Shown in pieces: positions 42,487-51,835 of a stretch of 55,782 nucleotides of DNA (its first letter is position 1; each line of letters starts with the position of its first letter). The stretch is taken from assembly GCA_902530985.1 (NCBI GenBank), contig CACACI010000007.1, forward strand, positions 1 to 55,782. The letters run 5' to 3'. Origin of the DNA: an uncultured Alphaproteobacteria bacterium. GTDB lineage: Bacteria; Pseudomonadota; Alphaproteobacteria; Methylaequorales; Methylaequoraceae. A program made the translations under genes and the position numbers. The notes below the pieces were generated by a model. The model worked only from the letters and a program-made list of their open reading frames with translations, made no database searches and was not told where the DNA came from.

Positions 42487-44235
42487 ATGTCAAATCTACC
42501 AGTATGGAATCTCGCCGATTTCTATCCAAATTATAAATCAAAAATAATTAAAGATGATCTAAATAAAATAAAACAGGATACTATATCTTTTCAAAAAAAA
42601 TACAGAAAAAAATTAAAAAAAATAAATAAAACCCAATTAATCCAATCAATTAAAGAGTATGAAAAATTAGAGGAAAGAATTTTTTTTATCAAAAGTTTCT
42701 CTTTTCTTACGCACTGTACTGACCAACTTAATAAAGATAAAAATAAGTTTTATCAAAGTACAGAGGAAATCCTGACAAGTATTGAAAAAAATCTTGTTTT
42801 TTATGGCATAGAAATCAATAGACTCAGTAAAGACAAAACAAGTCCACTAAACGTTACCAAATATAAAAGTTGGATTAAAAATCTTAATAAATTCAAGAAA
42901 TTTCAACAAACAGAAATAATTGAAAAGTTGCTTATAGAAAAGTCAATTACTAGTTCTTCTGCTTGGATAAAATTTTTTGATCAAACAATAACGCGGCTAA
43001 AGTTTAATTTTAGAAACAGAGAATTAACAGAAACAGAAATAATTAATCTTTTTTCCTCTCATGACAAATCGATAAGAAAAGATGCCGCATTAAGTTTTGG
43101 AAAAACTCTTAAAGATAACATCTTCAATTTTACGTCGATAATGAATAACATATCCAAAGATCTAGATATTGATAAAACCTTAAGGGGGTTTAAATTTTCT
43201 GAATCCTCTAGGCATTTATCAAACCAAATAGATAAAGAGGATGTTGATTCATTAGTTAAAACAGTAAAATCGAATTATGCTTCAATTAGTCATAGATACT
43301 ATAAATATAAAGCAAAATATTTTAGACAAAAAAAGTTAAACTTCTGGGATAGGAATGCTCCCTATCCAAAGTCAAAAAATGTTAATATTTCATGGAAAGA
43401 GGCTGAAAGAATCGTGCTAAAGTCTTATTACGATTTTGATGAAAGATTGGCAGATATTGCAAATGTTTTTTTTAAAAAATCATGGATACATGCCAAACCA
43501 CAAAAAGGAAAATCATCTGGAGCCTTTTCTCATCCTACCGTTCCATCCTGTCATCCTTATATTTTAATGAACTTTCATGGAAAAATAAGAGACGTAATGA
43601 CACTAGCTCACGAATTGGGTCATGGCATTCATCAGTTTTTAGCTAACGAGCAAGGATTACTTCTAGCTGATACGCCACTTACTTTAGCAGAAACAGCTAG
43701 TGTATTTGGTGAGATGCTTACATTTAAATCTTTAGTTAAAAATGCAAAAAATAAAGATGAAAAAATTTATCTTCTTAGGTGTAAAATTGAAGACATGCTT
43801 AATACAGTTTTTAGACAAATCTCTTTTTTTATATTTGAAAGAAATGTCCACTCAATGCGAATAAGATCTGAACTTTCGGATGAAGATATTGCAAAAATAT
43901 GGATGAATACACAAGAAGCTAGTCTTGGTAAAAGTGTTAATCTCACCAATGATTACAAATATTTTTGGGCTTATATTCCTCATTTCATTCATTCTCCTTT
44001 TTATGTATACGCATATGCATTCGGTGACTGTTTAGTTAACTCTTTATATTCAAAATTTGAAGAATCTTCTAAAGACTTTAATGAAAAATATTTTAACTTA
44101 TTAAAGTCAGGAGGTTCCCAAGACTATAAAGTTCTATTAAAGCAATTTAATTTAAACCCAAAAGATAAGAACTTCTGGCAAATGGGAATGAATCTTATTA
44201 AAAATCTCATGGATGATTTAGAGAAAATAAGTTAA
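42487..44235 (+). CDS. pepF: Oligoendopeptidase F, M3B family
   Basis: A 582-residue zinc metallopeptidase that cleaves short peptides in the cytoplasm. The zinc motif HELGHGIHQF lies near residue 377 with the third ligand in TLAETASVFGEML near residue 399; HPYILMNFHGK precedes it. Total size and arrangement match PepF. It is divergent from the ligase gene across about 30 bases and 13 bases upstream of pntAA. Confidence 0.93.
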   Translation: MSNLPVWNLADFYPNYKSKIIKDDLNKIKQDTISFQKKYRKKLKKINKTQLIQSIKEYEKLEERIFFIKSFSFLTHCTDQLNKDKNKFYQSTEEILTSIEKNLVFYGIEINRLSKDKTSPLNVTKYKSWIKNLNKFKKFQQTEIIEKLLIEKSITSSSAWIKFFDQTITRLKFNFRNRELTETEIINLFSSHDKSIRKDAALSFGKTLKDNIFNFTSIMNNISKDLDIDKTLRGFKFSESSRHLSNQIDKEDVDSLVKTVKSNYASISHRYYKYKAKYFRQKKLNFWDRNAPYPKSKNVNISWKEAERIVLKSYYDFDERLADIANVFFKKSWIHAKPQKGKSSGAFSHPTVPSCHPYILMNFHGKIRDVMTLAHELGHGIHQFLANEQGLLLADTPLTLAETASVFGEMLTFKSLVKNAKNKDEKIYLLRCKIEDMLNTVFRQISFFIFERNVHSMRIRSELSDEDIAKIWMNTQEASLGKSVNLTNDYKYFWAYIPHFIHSPFYVYAYAFGDCLVNSLYSKFEESSKDFNEKYFNLLKSGGSQDYKVLLKQFNLNPKDKNFWQMGMNLIKNLMDDLEKIS

Positions 44236-44248
44236 TTTAATTAATATT

Positions 44249-45361
44249 ATGAAATTGGTTGTACCAACAGAAGTTTTTAGTGGAGAGAATAGGGTGAGCA
44301 TAACACCAGATTGTGTTACGTCACTTATTAAAATGGGTTTTAAGGTTTTTATCCAAGAAAATGCTGGATTACAAGCTTCATACACAAATGAAGATTATCA
44401 AAAGCATGGTGCAAAAATTTCCTCAAAACTTTCAGATTTATATAATAAGGCCGACCTAGTAATTAAAATTCAGAGACCGACAAAACTAAAAAAGATCAAT
44501 GAACACAACTTTCTGAAAAATTGTAATATTCTCACGCTTTTATATGAGCAAAAATTTAAAAAAGAATTTGATCTATTAAAAAAATTAAAGATTAATGTAT
44601 TTGCATTAGAGAAGATGCCAAGAATCTCTAGAGCACAAAGTATGGATGTGCTATCATCACAGAGTAATCTTTCAGGTTATAAAGCAGTTATTGATGCGGC
44701 AAGTCAATTTAATAAGGCGTTTCCATTAATGATGACTTCTGCAGGCACTGTTGCACCTGCAAAAGTTCTTGTAATTGGAGCAGGGGTGGCTGGTTTGCAG
44801 GCTATTGCTACTGCAAAAAGACTTGGTGCAGTTGTATCATCTTTTGATGTTAGAACTTCAACAAAAGAACAGGTAGAAAGTTTGGGAGCAAAATTTATTC
44901 AAGTAGAAGGAGAAGATTCTGGTGAAACAGCTGCTGGTTATGCCAAGGAAATGTCAAAAACATACAAAAAGCAGCAGAATCAACTTCTTGCCGAATCAAT
45001 TAAAAAAATGGATATAGTAATAACAACAGCTTTGATTCCAGGAAAACCAGCTCCAAAATTAATTAGTAAAAAAATGCTCGAATCAATGAAAGTAGGGAGC
45101 ATAATAGTTGATTTGGCATCTGAGTTTGGAGGAAATTGCGAGTTAACAAAACATGGAGAAATCGTCAACTTTAAATCAAAGAAGATAATTGGTCCACAAA
45201 ATTTAGCTTCAACAGTTGCACAAGATTCGTCAAGACTTTTTTCCAAAAATGTGATTAATTTTCTCATGAATTCTTGCGATTCAGGAAAATTTAAGAGTTT
45301 TAATTGGGATGATGAACTTGTTAAGGACACTTGTGTTATAAAAAATTACGTTTTTGAATGA
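44249..45361 (+). CDS. pntAA: NAD(P) transhydrogenase subunit alpha part 1
   Basis: A 370-residue NAD(H)-binding subunit (domain I). It opens MKLVVPTEVFSGENRVSITP; LVIGAGVAGLQAIATAKRLG near residue 173 is the nucleotide fold. The alphaproteobacterial enzyme splits alpha into AA and AB. The three-gene enzyme uses the proton gradient to make NADPH from NADH. First of pntAA-pntAB-pntB. Confidence 0.95.
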   Translation: MKLVVPTEVFSGENRVSITPDCVTSLIKMGFKVFIQENAGLQASYTNEDYQKHGAKISSKLSDLYNKADLVIKIQRPTKLKKINEHNFLKNCNILTLLYEQKFKKEFDLLKKLKINVFALEKMPRISRAQSMDVLSSQSNLSGYKAVIDAASQFNKAFPLMMTSAGTVAPAKVLVIGAGVAGLQAIATAKRLGAVVSSFDVRTSTKEQVESLGAKFIQVEGEDSGETAAGYAKEMSKTYKKQQNQLLAESIKKMDIVITTALIPGKPAPKLISKKMLESMKVGSIIVDLASEFGGNCELTKHGEIVNFKSKKIIGPQNLASTVAQDSSRLFSKNVINFLMNSCDSGKFKSFNWDDELVKDTCVIKNYVFE

Positions 45362-45393
45362 AATACAGAATATTAAAATAAGGAGATTTATTT

Positions 45394-45696
45394 ATGGAAA
45401 ACATTGACCCTATTATAAACTTAATAATGATTTTCATTTTAGCATGTATTATTGGCTACTATGTAATTTGGGGCGTTACTTCGGCTTTACATTCCCCTTT
45501 AATGGCTGTTACAAATGCTATTTCAAGTGTCATAATTGTAGGTGCACTAATTGCAGCAGGACCAGAAGAAATTAATTTTTCATCTATCATGGGTTTCTTT
45601 GCAATAATACTAGCTTCAGTTAATATTTTTGGGGGATTTGTTGTTTCTCATAGAATGCTTTCAATGTTTAAAAAAAAAGAAAAGAAGAATAAATAA
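45394..45696 (+). CDS. pntAB: NAD(P) transhydrogenase subunit alpha part 2
   Basis: A 100-residue membrane subunit with three hydrophobic segments; GYYVIWGVTSALHSPLMAVT near residue 21 and NIFGGFVVSHRML near residue 76 are conserved. A strong AAGGAG site precedes the ATG by eight bases. Its stop shares a base with the pntB start. Confidence 0.95.
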   Translation: MENIDPIINLIMIFILACIIGYYVIWGVTSALHSPLMAVTNAISSVIIVGALIAAGPEEINFSSIMGFFAIILASVNIFGGFVVSHRMLSMFKKKEKKNK

Positions 45697-47087
45697 TGAC
45701 CGAAAATCTCACAGCTATTTGTTATCTAATTTCTGCAATTTTTTTTATTCTTGCACTTAAAGGATTATCTCACCCAGAATCAGCTCGTAATGGCAACATC
45801 ATGGGTATTATTGGGATGGTTATTGCAATATTCACAACACTTTTTAATCCTAACGTAGTCTCATATGAACTAATTATTTTAGGTATTATTATAGGTGGTA
45901 CAATAGGAACATTTATAGCTTTTAAAATTGAAATGACTGCTTTACCTCAGTTGGTAGCAGCCTTTCATTCTCTTGTTGGTTTGGCTGCTGTTTTTGTTGC
46001 TACAAGTGCATTTTATTCACCTGATAGTTATGGAATAGTTGATCCAGAAGGGAAGATATTTGCTTCTAGTCTAGTTGAAATGTCTTTAGGAGTTGCTATA
46101 GGTGCGATTACTTTCACGGGTTCAATTATTGCTTTTCTAAAACTCCAAGGATTAGTTAGTGGAGCTCCTACAGTTTTTTTTGGTCAGCACTTTTTAAATT
46201 TATTGATTTTTATATCTTTGGTTATTCTTACTGTTCTATTCACTTTAGAATCATCAACTAATACATTTTGGTCTATTGTGGGGCTTTCCCTGATACTTGG
46301 AATATTACTTATAATTCCAATAGGTGGCGCGGACATGCCAGTAGTGGTTTCCATGCTTAACTCTTATTCGGGATGGGCAGCAGCAGGTATTGGTTTTACT
46401 CTATCAAATCATTTGCTTATTATTGTAGGATCATTGGTAGGAGCTTCCGGAGCAATACTTAGTTATATCATGTGTAAGGGTATGAATAGATCTTTTGTAA
46501 GCGTGATCCTTGGTGGATTTGGAGTTGAAGAGGGAACTGCTGTAGATAAAGATAATGGAAAAACAGTAAAAACTGGAAGTCCCGAAGATGCTGCTTTTAT
46601 TATGTCAAATGCAAGTAGTGTAATAATTGTTCCAGGTTATGGTATGGCCGTAGCCCAAGCGCAACATGCATTAAGAGAGATGTGTGATATATTAAAAAAA
46701 AATGGAGTTACAATCAAATATGCAATTCATCCTGTAGCTGGAAGAATGCCTGGACATATGAATGTTTTACTTGCTGAGGCAAATGTTCCCTATGATGAAG
46801 TTTTCGAGCTTGAAGAAATTAATAGCGAGTTTTCTAATACGGATGCAGCTTTTGTTATTGGTGCTAATGACATAACTAACCCAGCTGCAAAAACTGATAA
46901 GACAAGCCCAATATATGGTATGCCAATTCTGGACGTAGAGAACTCCGGCACTGTGCTTTTTGTAAAAAGATCCATGGCATCAGGTTACGCAGGAGTTGAT
47001 AATGAATTGTTTTTTAGAGACAATACTATGATGTTGTTTTCTGATGCAAAAAAAATGGTTGAGGATATAGTAAAAAGTTTAGACTGA
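45696..47087 (+). CDS. pntB: NAD(P) transhydrogenase subunit beta
   Basis: A 463-residue subunit with about nine membrane helices (residues 1-270) and the NADP(H)-binding domain III. Markers: MTALPQLVAAFHSLVGLAAV near residue 88, GGADMPVVVSMLNSYSGWAA near residue 211, VPGYGMAVAQAQHALREM near residue 312 and GAND then NPAAKTDKTSPIYGMPIL near residue 389. Overlaps pntAB by one base. Confidence 0.96.
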   Translation: MTENLTAICYLISAIFFILALKGLSHPESARNGNIMGIIGMVIAIFTTLFNPNVVSYELIILGIIIGGTIGTFIAFKIEMTALPQLVAAFHSLVGLAAVFVATSAFYSPDSYGIVDPEGKIFASSLVEMSLGVAIGAITFTGSIIAFLKLQGLVSGAPTVFFGQHFLNLLIFISLVILTVLFTLESSTNTFWSIVGLSLILGILLIIPIGGADMPVVVSMLNSYSGWAAAGIGFTLSNHLLIIVGSLVGASGAILSYIMCKGMNRSFVSVILGGFGVEEGTAVDKDNGKTVKTGSPEDAAFIMSNASSVIIVPGYGMAVAQAQHALREMCDILKKNGVTIKYAIHPVAGRMPGHMNVLLAEANVPYDEVFELEEINSEFSNTDAAFVIGANDITNPAAKTDKTSPIYGMPILDVENSGTVLFVKRSMASGYAGVDNELFFRDNTMMLFSDAKKMVEDIVKSLD

Positions 47088-47100
47088 TTAGTTTAATTGT

Positions 47101-47307
47101 TTAATAACCTTGGATCTCATGTTTTTTTCTTAACAGCTTTTTATAGCGGCGAGTACATTCATTAAGTAATCGAGCTTTTTTTTCAGAAGGTTTTTCGTAG
47201 GCTCTCCTTTGCTTCATTTCTTTGAAGATACCTTCTCTTTGAAGTTTCTTCTTCATTGCTCTCATAGCTTTTTCAAGATTATTATCTCTTACGTTAACTC
47301 TAATAAT
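47101..47307 (-). CDS. rpsU: 30S ribosomal protein S21 (bS21), apparent ATT start
   Basis: A 68-residue frame: (M)IRVNVRDNNLEKAMRAMKKK, then LQREGIFKEMKQRRAYEKPS, clearly S21. No ATG, GTG or TTG exists upstream of the conserved part; an in-frame TAA lies at 47319-47317 (minus). An ATT at 47307 stands seven bases after a strong AAGGAG and aligns with the start residue of S21 proteins. S21 acts at the 30S platform near the anti-Shine-Dalgarno site. Convergent with pntB, divergent from COQ9. Confidence 0.9.
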   Translation of the reverse strand: MIRVNVRDNNLEKAMRAMKKKLQREGIFKEMKQRRAYEKPSEKKARLLNECTRRYKKLLRKKHEIQGY

Positions 47308-47314
47308 TTTGCTT

Positions 47315-47320
47315 CTCCTT
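47315..47320 (-). promoter_or_regulatory. Shine-Dalgarno site deciding the rpsU ATT start
   Basis: AAGGAG on the minus strand, seven bases before ATT at 47307 (ten before a second ATT at 47304). The strength and spacing support initiation at the first ATT. Confidence 0.75.
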
Positions 47321-47378
47321 TAATAGTGCATTACTTTTATATAAAAATGAGATAATGTAAATAACTTTTTGTAAAATT

Positions 47379-47987
47379 ATGAATAAAAAAATTGATAAAC
47401 TGAAATTACTCAACCATCTGCTAAATTATTTACAGAATGATTTAAATTTTGAAAATTGTTTGGAGAAAGTTGCTACTGAATTTAAGTTTGATAAACCAAC
47501 AAAAGAAAGACTTTATAATGAAGTTTTTCATAATGGTATTGATTCATTTATTTATGAATTAAATAATTTTATTAATCAAAAAATGAAACAAGGAATTCCA
47601 AGGAACTTTAGAAAATACAATACAACTGAGAAAATAAGATTTTTAATATTTTATAGAATAAACCTGATTAATAAATTATTTAATAGAGAGATACTTCTAA
47701 AACTGATTCTTAAACACAGATCACCAATCAAATTAAATAAGATGCTATTTAATATTAGTGATGAGATTTGGTTTTTATCTGGAGACAACTCAACAGATTT
47801 TAATTATTATAGTAAAAGATTTATTTTAATGAACATTTACACAACATCTTTTCTCTATAATTTAAGAGATAATTCAAAGGATTTTTTAAAAACCAAACAT
47901 TTTTTAGATAAACAAATTGACTCAGTAATAAGTTTTGGTCGTCTAAAATCAAAAGTTAAAAGTTTTTTTTATTCAAAGACAATGTAG
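47379..47987 (+). CDS. COQ9 family protein (ubiquinone biosynthesis)
   Basis: A 202-residue protein whose C-terminal half follows the COQ9 pattern: SDEIWFLSGDNSTDFNYYSK near residue 126, RFILMNIYTTSFLYNLRDNS next, and a final LDKQIDSVISFGRLKSK. COQ9 binds lipids and helps COQ7 hydroxylate the ubiquinone precursor. rpsU and COQ9 are neighbours in many alphaproteobacteria. The N-terminal TetR-like helical part is divergent. It overlaps the convergent purK by 19 bases. Confidence 0.82.
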   Translation: MNKKIDKLKLLNHLLNYLQNDLNFENCLEKVATEFKFDKPTKERLYNEVFHNGIDSFIYELNNFINQKMKQGIPRNFRKYNTTEKIRFLIFYRINLINKLFNREILLKLILKHRSPIKLNKMLFNISDEIWFLSGDNSTDFNYYSKRFILMNIYTTSFLYNLRDNSKDFLKTKHFLDKQIDSVISFGRLKSKVKSFFYSKTM

Positions 47988-49009
47988 TGTCCCATTTTTC
48001 TTGATGGTCTAATATCTTTTTTAAAATAATCGTAAACTTTAAAATTATTGTTAATTTCGTTAAACTTTTGAAATTCCTTTCCTATAATATTTATCATTTT
48101 ACAATTCTTAAATGGTTTAGGTTCGAGCACTCTCTTTTTCATTATTAATGAAACCAAATTGTCAAATTGGCTAAATTTGCATGAATCCATTGTCCAATGA
48201 CCAGAGTTATGTGGTCTTGGAGCTAGTTCATTAATTAATAATTCCTGATTATGAGTTAGAAACATTTCAATTGCTAAAATACCATTCAAATTTAAATTGT
48301 TAGCAATTATTTTAGCCTTATTTATAGAATCTTTTTCAATTGATGGATTTATTCTTGCAGGATAGATACTTTCCCTTAAAATTGAGTCCTTATGAAAGTT
48401 TTCAACCGGAGGGTAGAAAGTGAATTCTTTACCATTACTAACAACGATTACTGAAATTTCTAATTTAAAATTTATTTTTTCTTCTAGAATAGAGTTTCTT
48501 AAATCCTCTGTTGCAAAATCATTTAAATTTGTTTTATTGATTTGAAACTGCCCTTTGCCATCGTACCCAAACTCTTGTGTTTTTAAAATACATTGATGAT
48601 TTAATTTTTTTGCAGAAGTTACTAAATCAGAAAAATTATTTATCTCAAAATATTTTGCAGTCTTAATGGTATTAAGATTATTCAGAAAATTTTTTTCTTT
48701 TAACCTGTTTTGAGTTATTTCAATGATCTTACTTGATGGGAAAAGCTTTTTCTTATGTTCAATAGTTTGGCAAAACTCTTTTGGAATATTTTCTGTTTCT
48801 ATGGTAAATAATTCGGCAGAATTCACGAATTTCTGAATTTTAGCCTTATCATTAAAACTTCCTATAAAAAAATCATCACAAAAGTTCTTTGCACTAAATT
48901 CTTCTGCATTAGAAAAAACTATTGTTTTGACACCAATTTTTTTTGCGGCATTACATATAAACATTCCTAGTTGACCACCACCAACTATCCCTAAAACATT
49001 TTTAGTCAT
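47969..49009 (-). CDS. purK: 5-(carboxyamino)imidazole ribonucleotide synthase
   Basis: A 346-residue ATP-grasp enzyme of purine synthesis. It begins LGIVGGGQLGMFICNAAKK; CILKTQEFGYDGKGQFQI lies near residue 136 and INELAPRPHNSGHWTMDSC near residue 254. It overlaps purE by eight bases. Confidence 0.95.
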   Translation of the reverse strand: MTKNVLGIVGGGQLGMFICNAAKKIGVKTIVFSNAEEFSAKNFCDDFFIGSFNDKAKIQKFVNSAELFTIETENIPKEFCQTIEHKKKLFPSSKIIEITQNRLKEKNFLNNLNTIKTAKYFEINNFSDLVTSAKKLNHQCILKTQEFGYDGKGQFQINKTNLNDFATEDLRNSILEEKINFKLEISVIVVSNGKEFTFYPPVENFHKDSILRESIYPARINPSIEKDSINKAKIIANNLNLNGILAIEMFLTHNQELLINELAPRPHNSGHWTMDSCKFSQFDNLVSLIMKKRVLEPKPFKNCKMINIIGKEFQKFNEINNNFKVYDYFKKDIRPSRKMGHYIVFE

Positions 49010-49493
49010 TAAGTGGAATCTTTTTAATTGAATTTGTCTGTTTGTTTCTAAATTCGTTCAATTTTTTTTTAATATCTGGATATTTATTTCCTAATATTGA
49101 GATTGCAGTCAAAGCAGCATTAATCGCCCCAGGTTTGCCAATGGCAAGTGTGGGAACAGGAATGCCAGCAGGCATTTGAACAATAGATAACAAACTATCC
49201 AATCCTTTTAATGATTTTGTTTCTATAGGTATGCCGATAACTGGAACAATGGAAAGTGCTGCAACCATGCCTGGTAAGTGTGCTGCTCCACCAGCACCTG
49301 CAATAACTACTTCAATTTCTCTTTCTTTCAGAGACTTTGCATAAGCATATAATCTTTCAGGTGTTCTGTGCGCTGAAACAATTTTTTTTTCAAATGGGAT
49401 TTTAAATTTTTCCAATATTTCTTTTGATGAGCATAACACCTTCCAATCAGATTGGCTTCCCATTATTATTGAAACAAGTTTTTTACTTTTCAT
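49002..49493 (-). CDS. purE: N5-carboxyaminoimidazole ribonucleotide mutase
   Basis: A 163-residue enzyme that works after PurK. IMGSQSDWKVL near residue 10, SAHRTPERLYAYAKS near residue 40, AGAGGAAHLPGMVAALS near residue 66 and the LSIVQMPAGIPVPTLAIG segment identify class I PurE. Confidence 0.96.
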   Translation of the reverse strand: MKSKKLVSIIMGSQSDWKVLCSSKEILEKFKIPFEKKIVSAHRTPERLYAYAKSLKEREIEVVIAGAGGAAHLPGMVAALSIVPVIGIPIETKSLKGLDSLLSIVQMPAGIPVPTLAIGKPGAINAALTAISILGNKYPDIKKKLNEFRNKQTNSIKKIPLND

Positions 49494-49540
49494 TTTAAAA
49501 AATTATAGATTTTAATTCAAAAAAATACTAACATTAAATA

Positions 49541-49720
49541 ATGGAAAGAGTTTTTATTAAAGAAAAAAAAATTAAATCTTTGCTCTCTAAACATGAATTC
49601 TTTGATTTGTTAATTCAAAAAAAAACTAGAAACGTCAGTATTGATGATTTGGAGATCAATTCTTTAAAGAAAAAAAAATTAAAAATAAAAGATGAAATAA
49701 ATAAACTTAAAAATAACTAA
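49541..49720 (+). CDS. DUF465 (YdcH-like) small protein
   Basis: A 59-residue charged, helical protein; the segment SIDDLEINSLKKKKLKIKDE is the DUF465 signature (x-D-x-x-I-x-x-LK-K-x-KL-x-KDEI). Proteins of this family are small coiled coils of unknown function, commonly encoded beside purE in alphaproteobacteria. It ends four bases inside the convergent DUF1013 gene. Confidence 0.8.
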   Translation: MERVFIKEKKIKSLLSKHEFFDLLIQKKTRNVSIDDLEINSLKKKKLKIKDEINKLKNN

Positions 49721-50241
49721 TTTTCATTTTTGTACTTATCAATAATTTTTTCAATATCTTCTTTATTGCACAAACCTAATTCAAATGGGTTTTGAGCCCT
49801 TACATTTTGCATATTCCAATATGACCTATCTCTAATGGACTGGACAGTTTTTTTTGTTGTGCCTATAACCTTACATATTTTTGAATCAGGTATATCTGGT
49901 ATGTTTTTGATAAACCAGTATATTCCATTTGGTTTATCAGCTCTTTTAGATAAAGGAGTGTATCTTGAACCTTTTGTTTTCGCATTTGGTATTGGAATAT
50001 CTGAGTTCTTAATATTTAGAAGTGAATTCTCATTTTTTTCACATTTGACAATCTCTTCTTTAGTGAGTTCTCCACTCTCTAAAGGGTTTCTGGGTAGAAT
50101 ACCGCTTGAAACCTCGCCATCAGCAATAGCTTGAATTTCAAGGATATGCAAACCCACAAATTCGGAAATTTGTTTAAAAGACAAGCTGGTATTATCTATT
50201 AACCAACTTGCTGTAGCTTTTGGCATTAATGGTTTTCTCAT
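49717..50241 (-). CDS. DUF1013 / TrcR-type regulator
   Basis: A 174-residue protein with the opening MPKATASWLIDNTSLSFKQI (from residue 6) and FVGLHILEIQAIADGEVSSG, typical of DUF1013. Helix-turn-helix segments are seen at about 20-45 and 115-140 (DSKICKVIGTTKKTVQSIRD). The family is almost exclusive to alphaproteobacteria and is annotated as a cell-cycle transcriptional regulator (TrcR). Confidence 0.88.
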   Translation of the reverse strand: MRKPLMPKATASWLIDNTSLSFKQISEFVGLHILEIQAIADGEVSSGILPRNPLESGELTKEEIVKCEKNENSLLNIKNSDIPIPNAKTKGSRYTPLSKRADKPNGIYWFIKNIPDIPDSKICKVIGTTKKTVQSIRDRSYWNMQNVRAQNPFELGLCNKEDIEKIIDKYKNEN

Positions 50242-50251
50242 ATTATTTTCC

Positions 50252-51226
50252 CTACAGTTCTAAAACAACCTTTCCAATATGGCTTCCCTCTTGTAAACGT
50301 TTATGAGATGCAACTACATCTTCAATTTTAAATACAGAATCAATATAACACTTTATTTTACCATTCTCAAAGTTTGGGAAAACAAATTTTTTAAGTTGAT
50401 TTAATATGTGCCCCTTAAAAGATGAATTCCTGATCCTTAATGTAGATCCTGTGATAGTTATTCTTCTTAACATAATTTTCATTAAATTCAAATTAACATT
50501 TGAACCATTCTGAAATCCAATATTTATAAGTTTTCCATCATTTCCAAGAAGATTAAGATTCTTATTAATATAATCACCTCCAACAAAATCTAAAATCATA
50601 TCTAAGCCTTTGTATTTAAGTTTCTTTATCTCTTCAAAATAATCTTGCTCTTTGTAATTGAATACATTTTGAACACCTAGTTTTTGACAAAATTGCTTTT
50701 TATTATTATTACCAACAGTTGTAAATATTTCTGACTCAAAAAGCTTTAATACTTGTATTGCCGCGAGACCAATTCCACTTGTACCTCCATGAACTAATAC
50801 TTTTTGATTTTTTTTTAAATTACCTCTCATTACAATATTTGACCATACTGTAAAAAAACATTCTGGGATAGCAGAAGCAGCAGTTAATGAAATATTTTTT
50901 GGAATTTTAAAAGTGGTTTCTTGATCGGCAATACAATATTCAGAATACCCGCCACCATTTACTAGCGATGCAACTTTATCACCTAATTTTAAACCTTTAA
51001 CATTTGAACCAACTTTTGATACCAGTCCTGAAACCTCTAAACCTAATATTTTCGAATGCCCTGGGGGTGCAGGATAGTTTCCTTCTCTCTGAATGATATC
51101 TGGTCTGTTAACACCAGCAAATTTAACTTCTATGAGAACTTGATTTTCATTTATTTCTGGAATATCACAATCTACAACTTTCATGACTTCAGGAGGGCCT
51201 GGTCGATCAAAGTTAACTGCTCTCAT
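50252..51226 (-). CDS. NAD(P)H-quinone oxidoreductase, zinc-independent MDR family
   Basis: A 324-residue medium-chain reductase. VNRPDIIQREGNYPAPPG near residue 56, LVHGGTSGIGLAAIQVLKLF near residue 144 (nucleotide-binding) and ILDFVGGDYINKN near residue 209 match quinone oxidoreductases and PIG3-like enzymes. No structural zinc cysteines. It is 11 bases upstream of DUF1013 and downstream of rpmE. Confidence 0.88.
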   Translation of the reverse strand: MRAVNFDRPGPPEVMKVVDCDIPEINENQVLIEVKFAGVNRPDIIQREGNYPAPPGHSKILGLEVSGLVSKVGSNVKGLKLGDKVASLVNGGGYSEYCIADQETTFKIPKNISLTAASAIPECFFTVWSNIVMRGNLKKNQKVLVHGGTSGIGLAAIQVLKLFESEIFTTVGNNNKKQFCQKLGVQNVFNYKEQDYFEEIKKLKYKGLDMILDFVGGDYINKNLNLLGNDGKLINIGFQNGSNVNLNLMKIMLRRITITGSTLRIRNSSFKGHILNQLKKFVFPNFENGKIKCYIDSVFKIEDVVASHKRLQEGSHIGKVVLEL

Positions 51227-51240
51227 TTATTACAAATTTT

Positions 51241-51468
51241 CTATTTTTTGAAATTCAAATTTTGGAATCTTTTTTTAAATTTAGCAACTTGACCATCAGA
51301 GTCTAGCATTTTTGAACCTTCACCTGTCCATGCAGGGTGTGAAACTGGATCTATATCAAGCTTTAATATTTCTCCTTCTTTACCATAAGTTGATCTGGTT
51401 TCGAAAGTTGTTCCATCCGTAAGTTGAACAATTATCTTATGATAGTTAGGGTGTATATCTTTTTTCAT
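51241..51468 (-). CDS. rpmE: 50S ribosomal protein L31 (bL31)
   Basis: A 75-residue protein starting [20 protein letters not shown] with [20 protein letters not shown]. No CxxC pairs, so this is the zinc-free (C-minus) alphaproteobacterial type. Divergent from cyaY. Confidence 0.95.
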   Translation of the reverse strand: MKKDIHPNYHKIIVQLTDGTTFETRSTYGKEGEILKLDIDPVSHPAWTGEGSKMLDSDGQVAKFKKRFQNLNFKK

Positions 51469-51530
51469 ATTTCTTGACTGATCTTATATAACTATTAAAT
51501 TTAATTTGCAATAACAAAACTAATTTAAAA

Positions 51531-51830
51531 ATGGATGATTTTAAACAAAAAGCGCAAATTACATTAGATGAAATATTTAGTTTGGTAGAATCTAAATATA
51601 AAGACTTCGAAGTTGATTATGAAGATGAGAACCTTAGAATAGATTCTATTGAAAATGAAGATATCTATATCATAAGCATTCACGCTCCAACATCTCAAAT
51701 TTGGTTATCTTCTCCGTTAAGTGGAGCTCACCATTTCCAAATATCCTCCTCAGCTCCATTTATCTGGGTTAGTACAAGAGATAAAAGTATTGAACTCTTT
51801 AATTTAATTGAACAGGAATTAAATAATTAG
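51531..51830 (+). CDS. cyaY: Frataxin-like iron protein CyaY
   Basis: A 99-residue protein. The acidic first helix (DDFKQKAQITLDEIFSLVES) binds iron, and QIWLSSPLSGAHHFQI followed by FIWVSTRD near residue 76 is the frataxin sheet signature. It takes part in iron-sulfur cluster assembly. No isc genes are in the window. Confidence 0.93.
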   Translation: MDDFKQKAQITLDEIFSLVESKYKDFEVDYEDENLRIDSIENEDIYIISIHAPTSQIWLSSPLSGAHHFQISSSAPFIWVSTRDKSIELFNLIEQELNN

Positions 51831-51835
51831 TTAAA

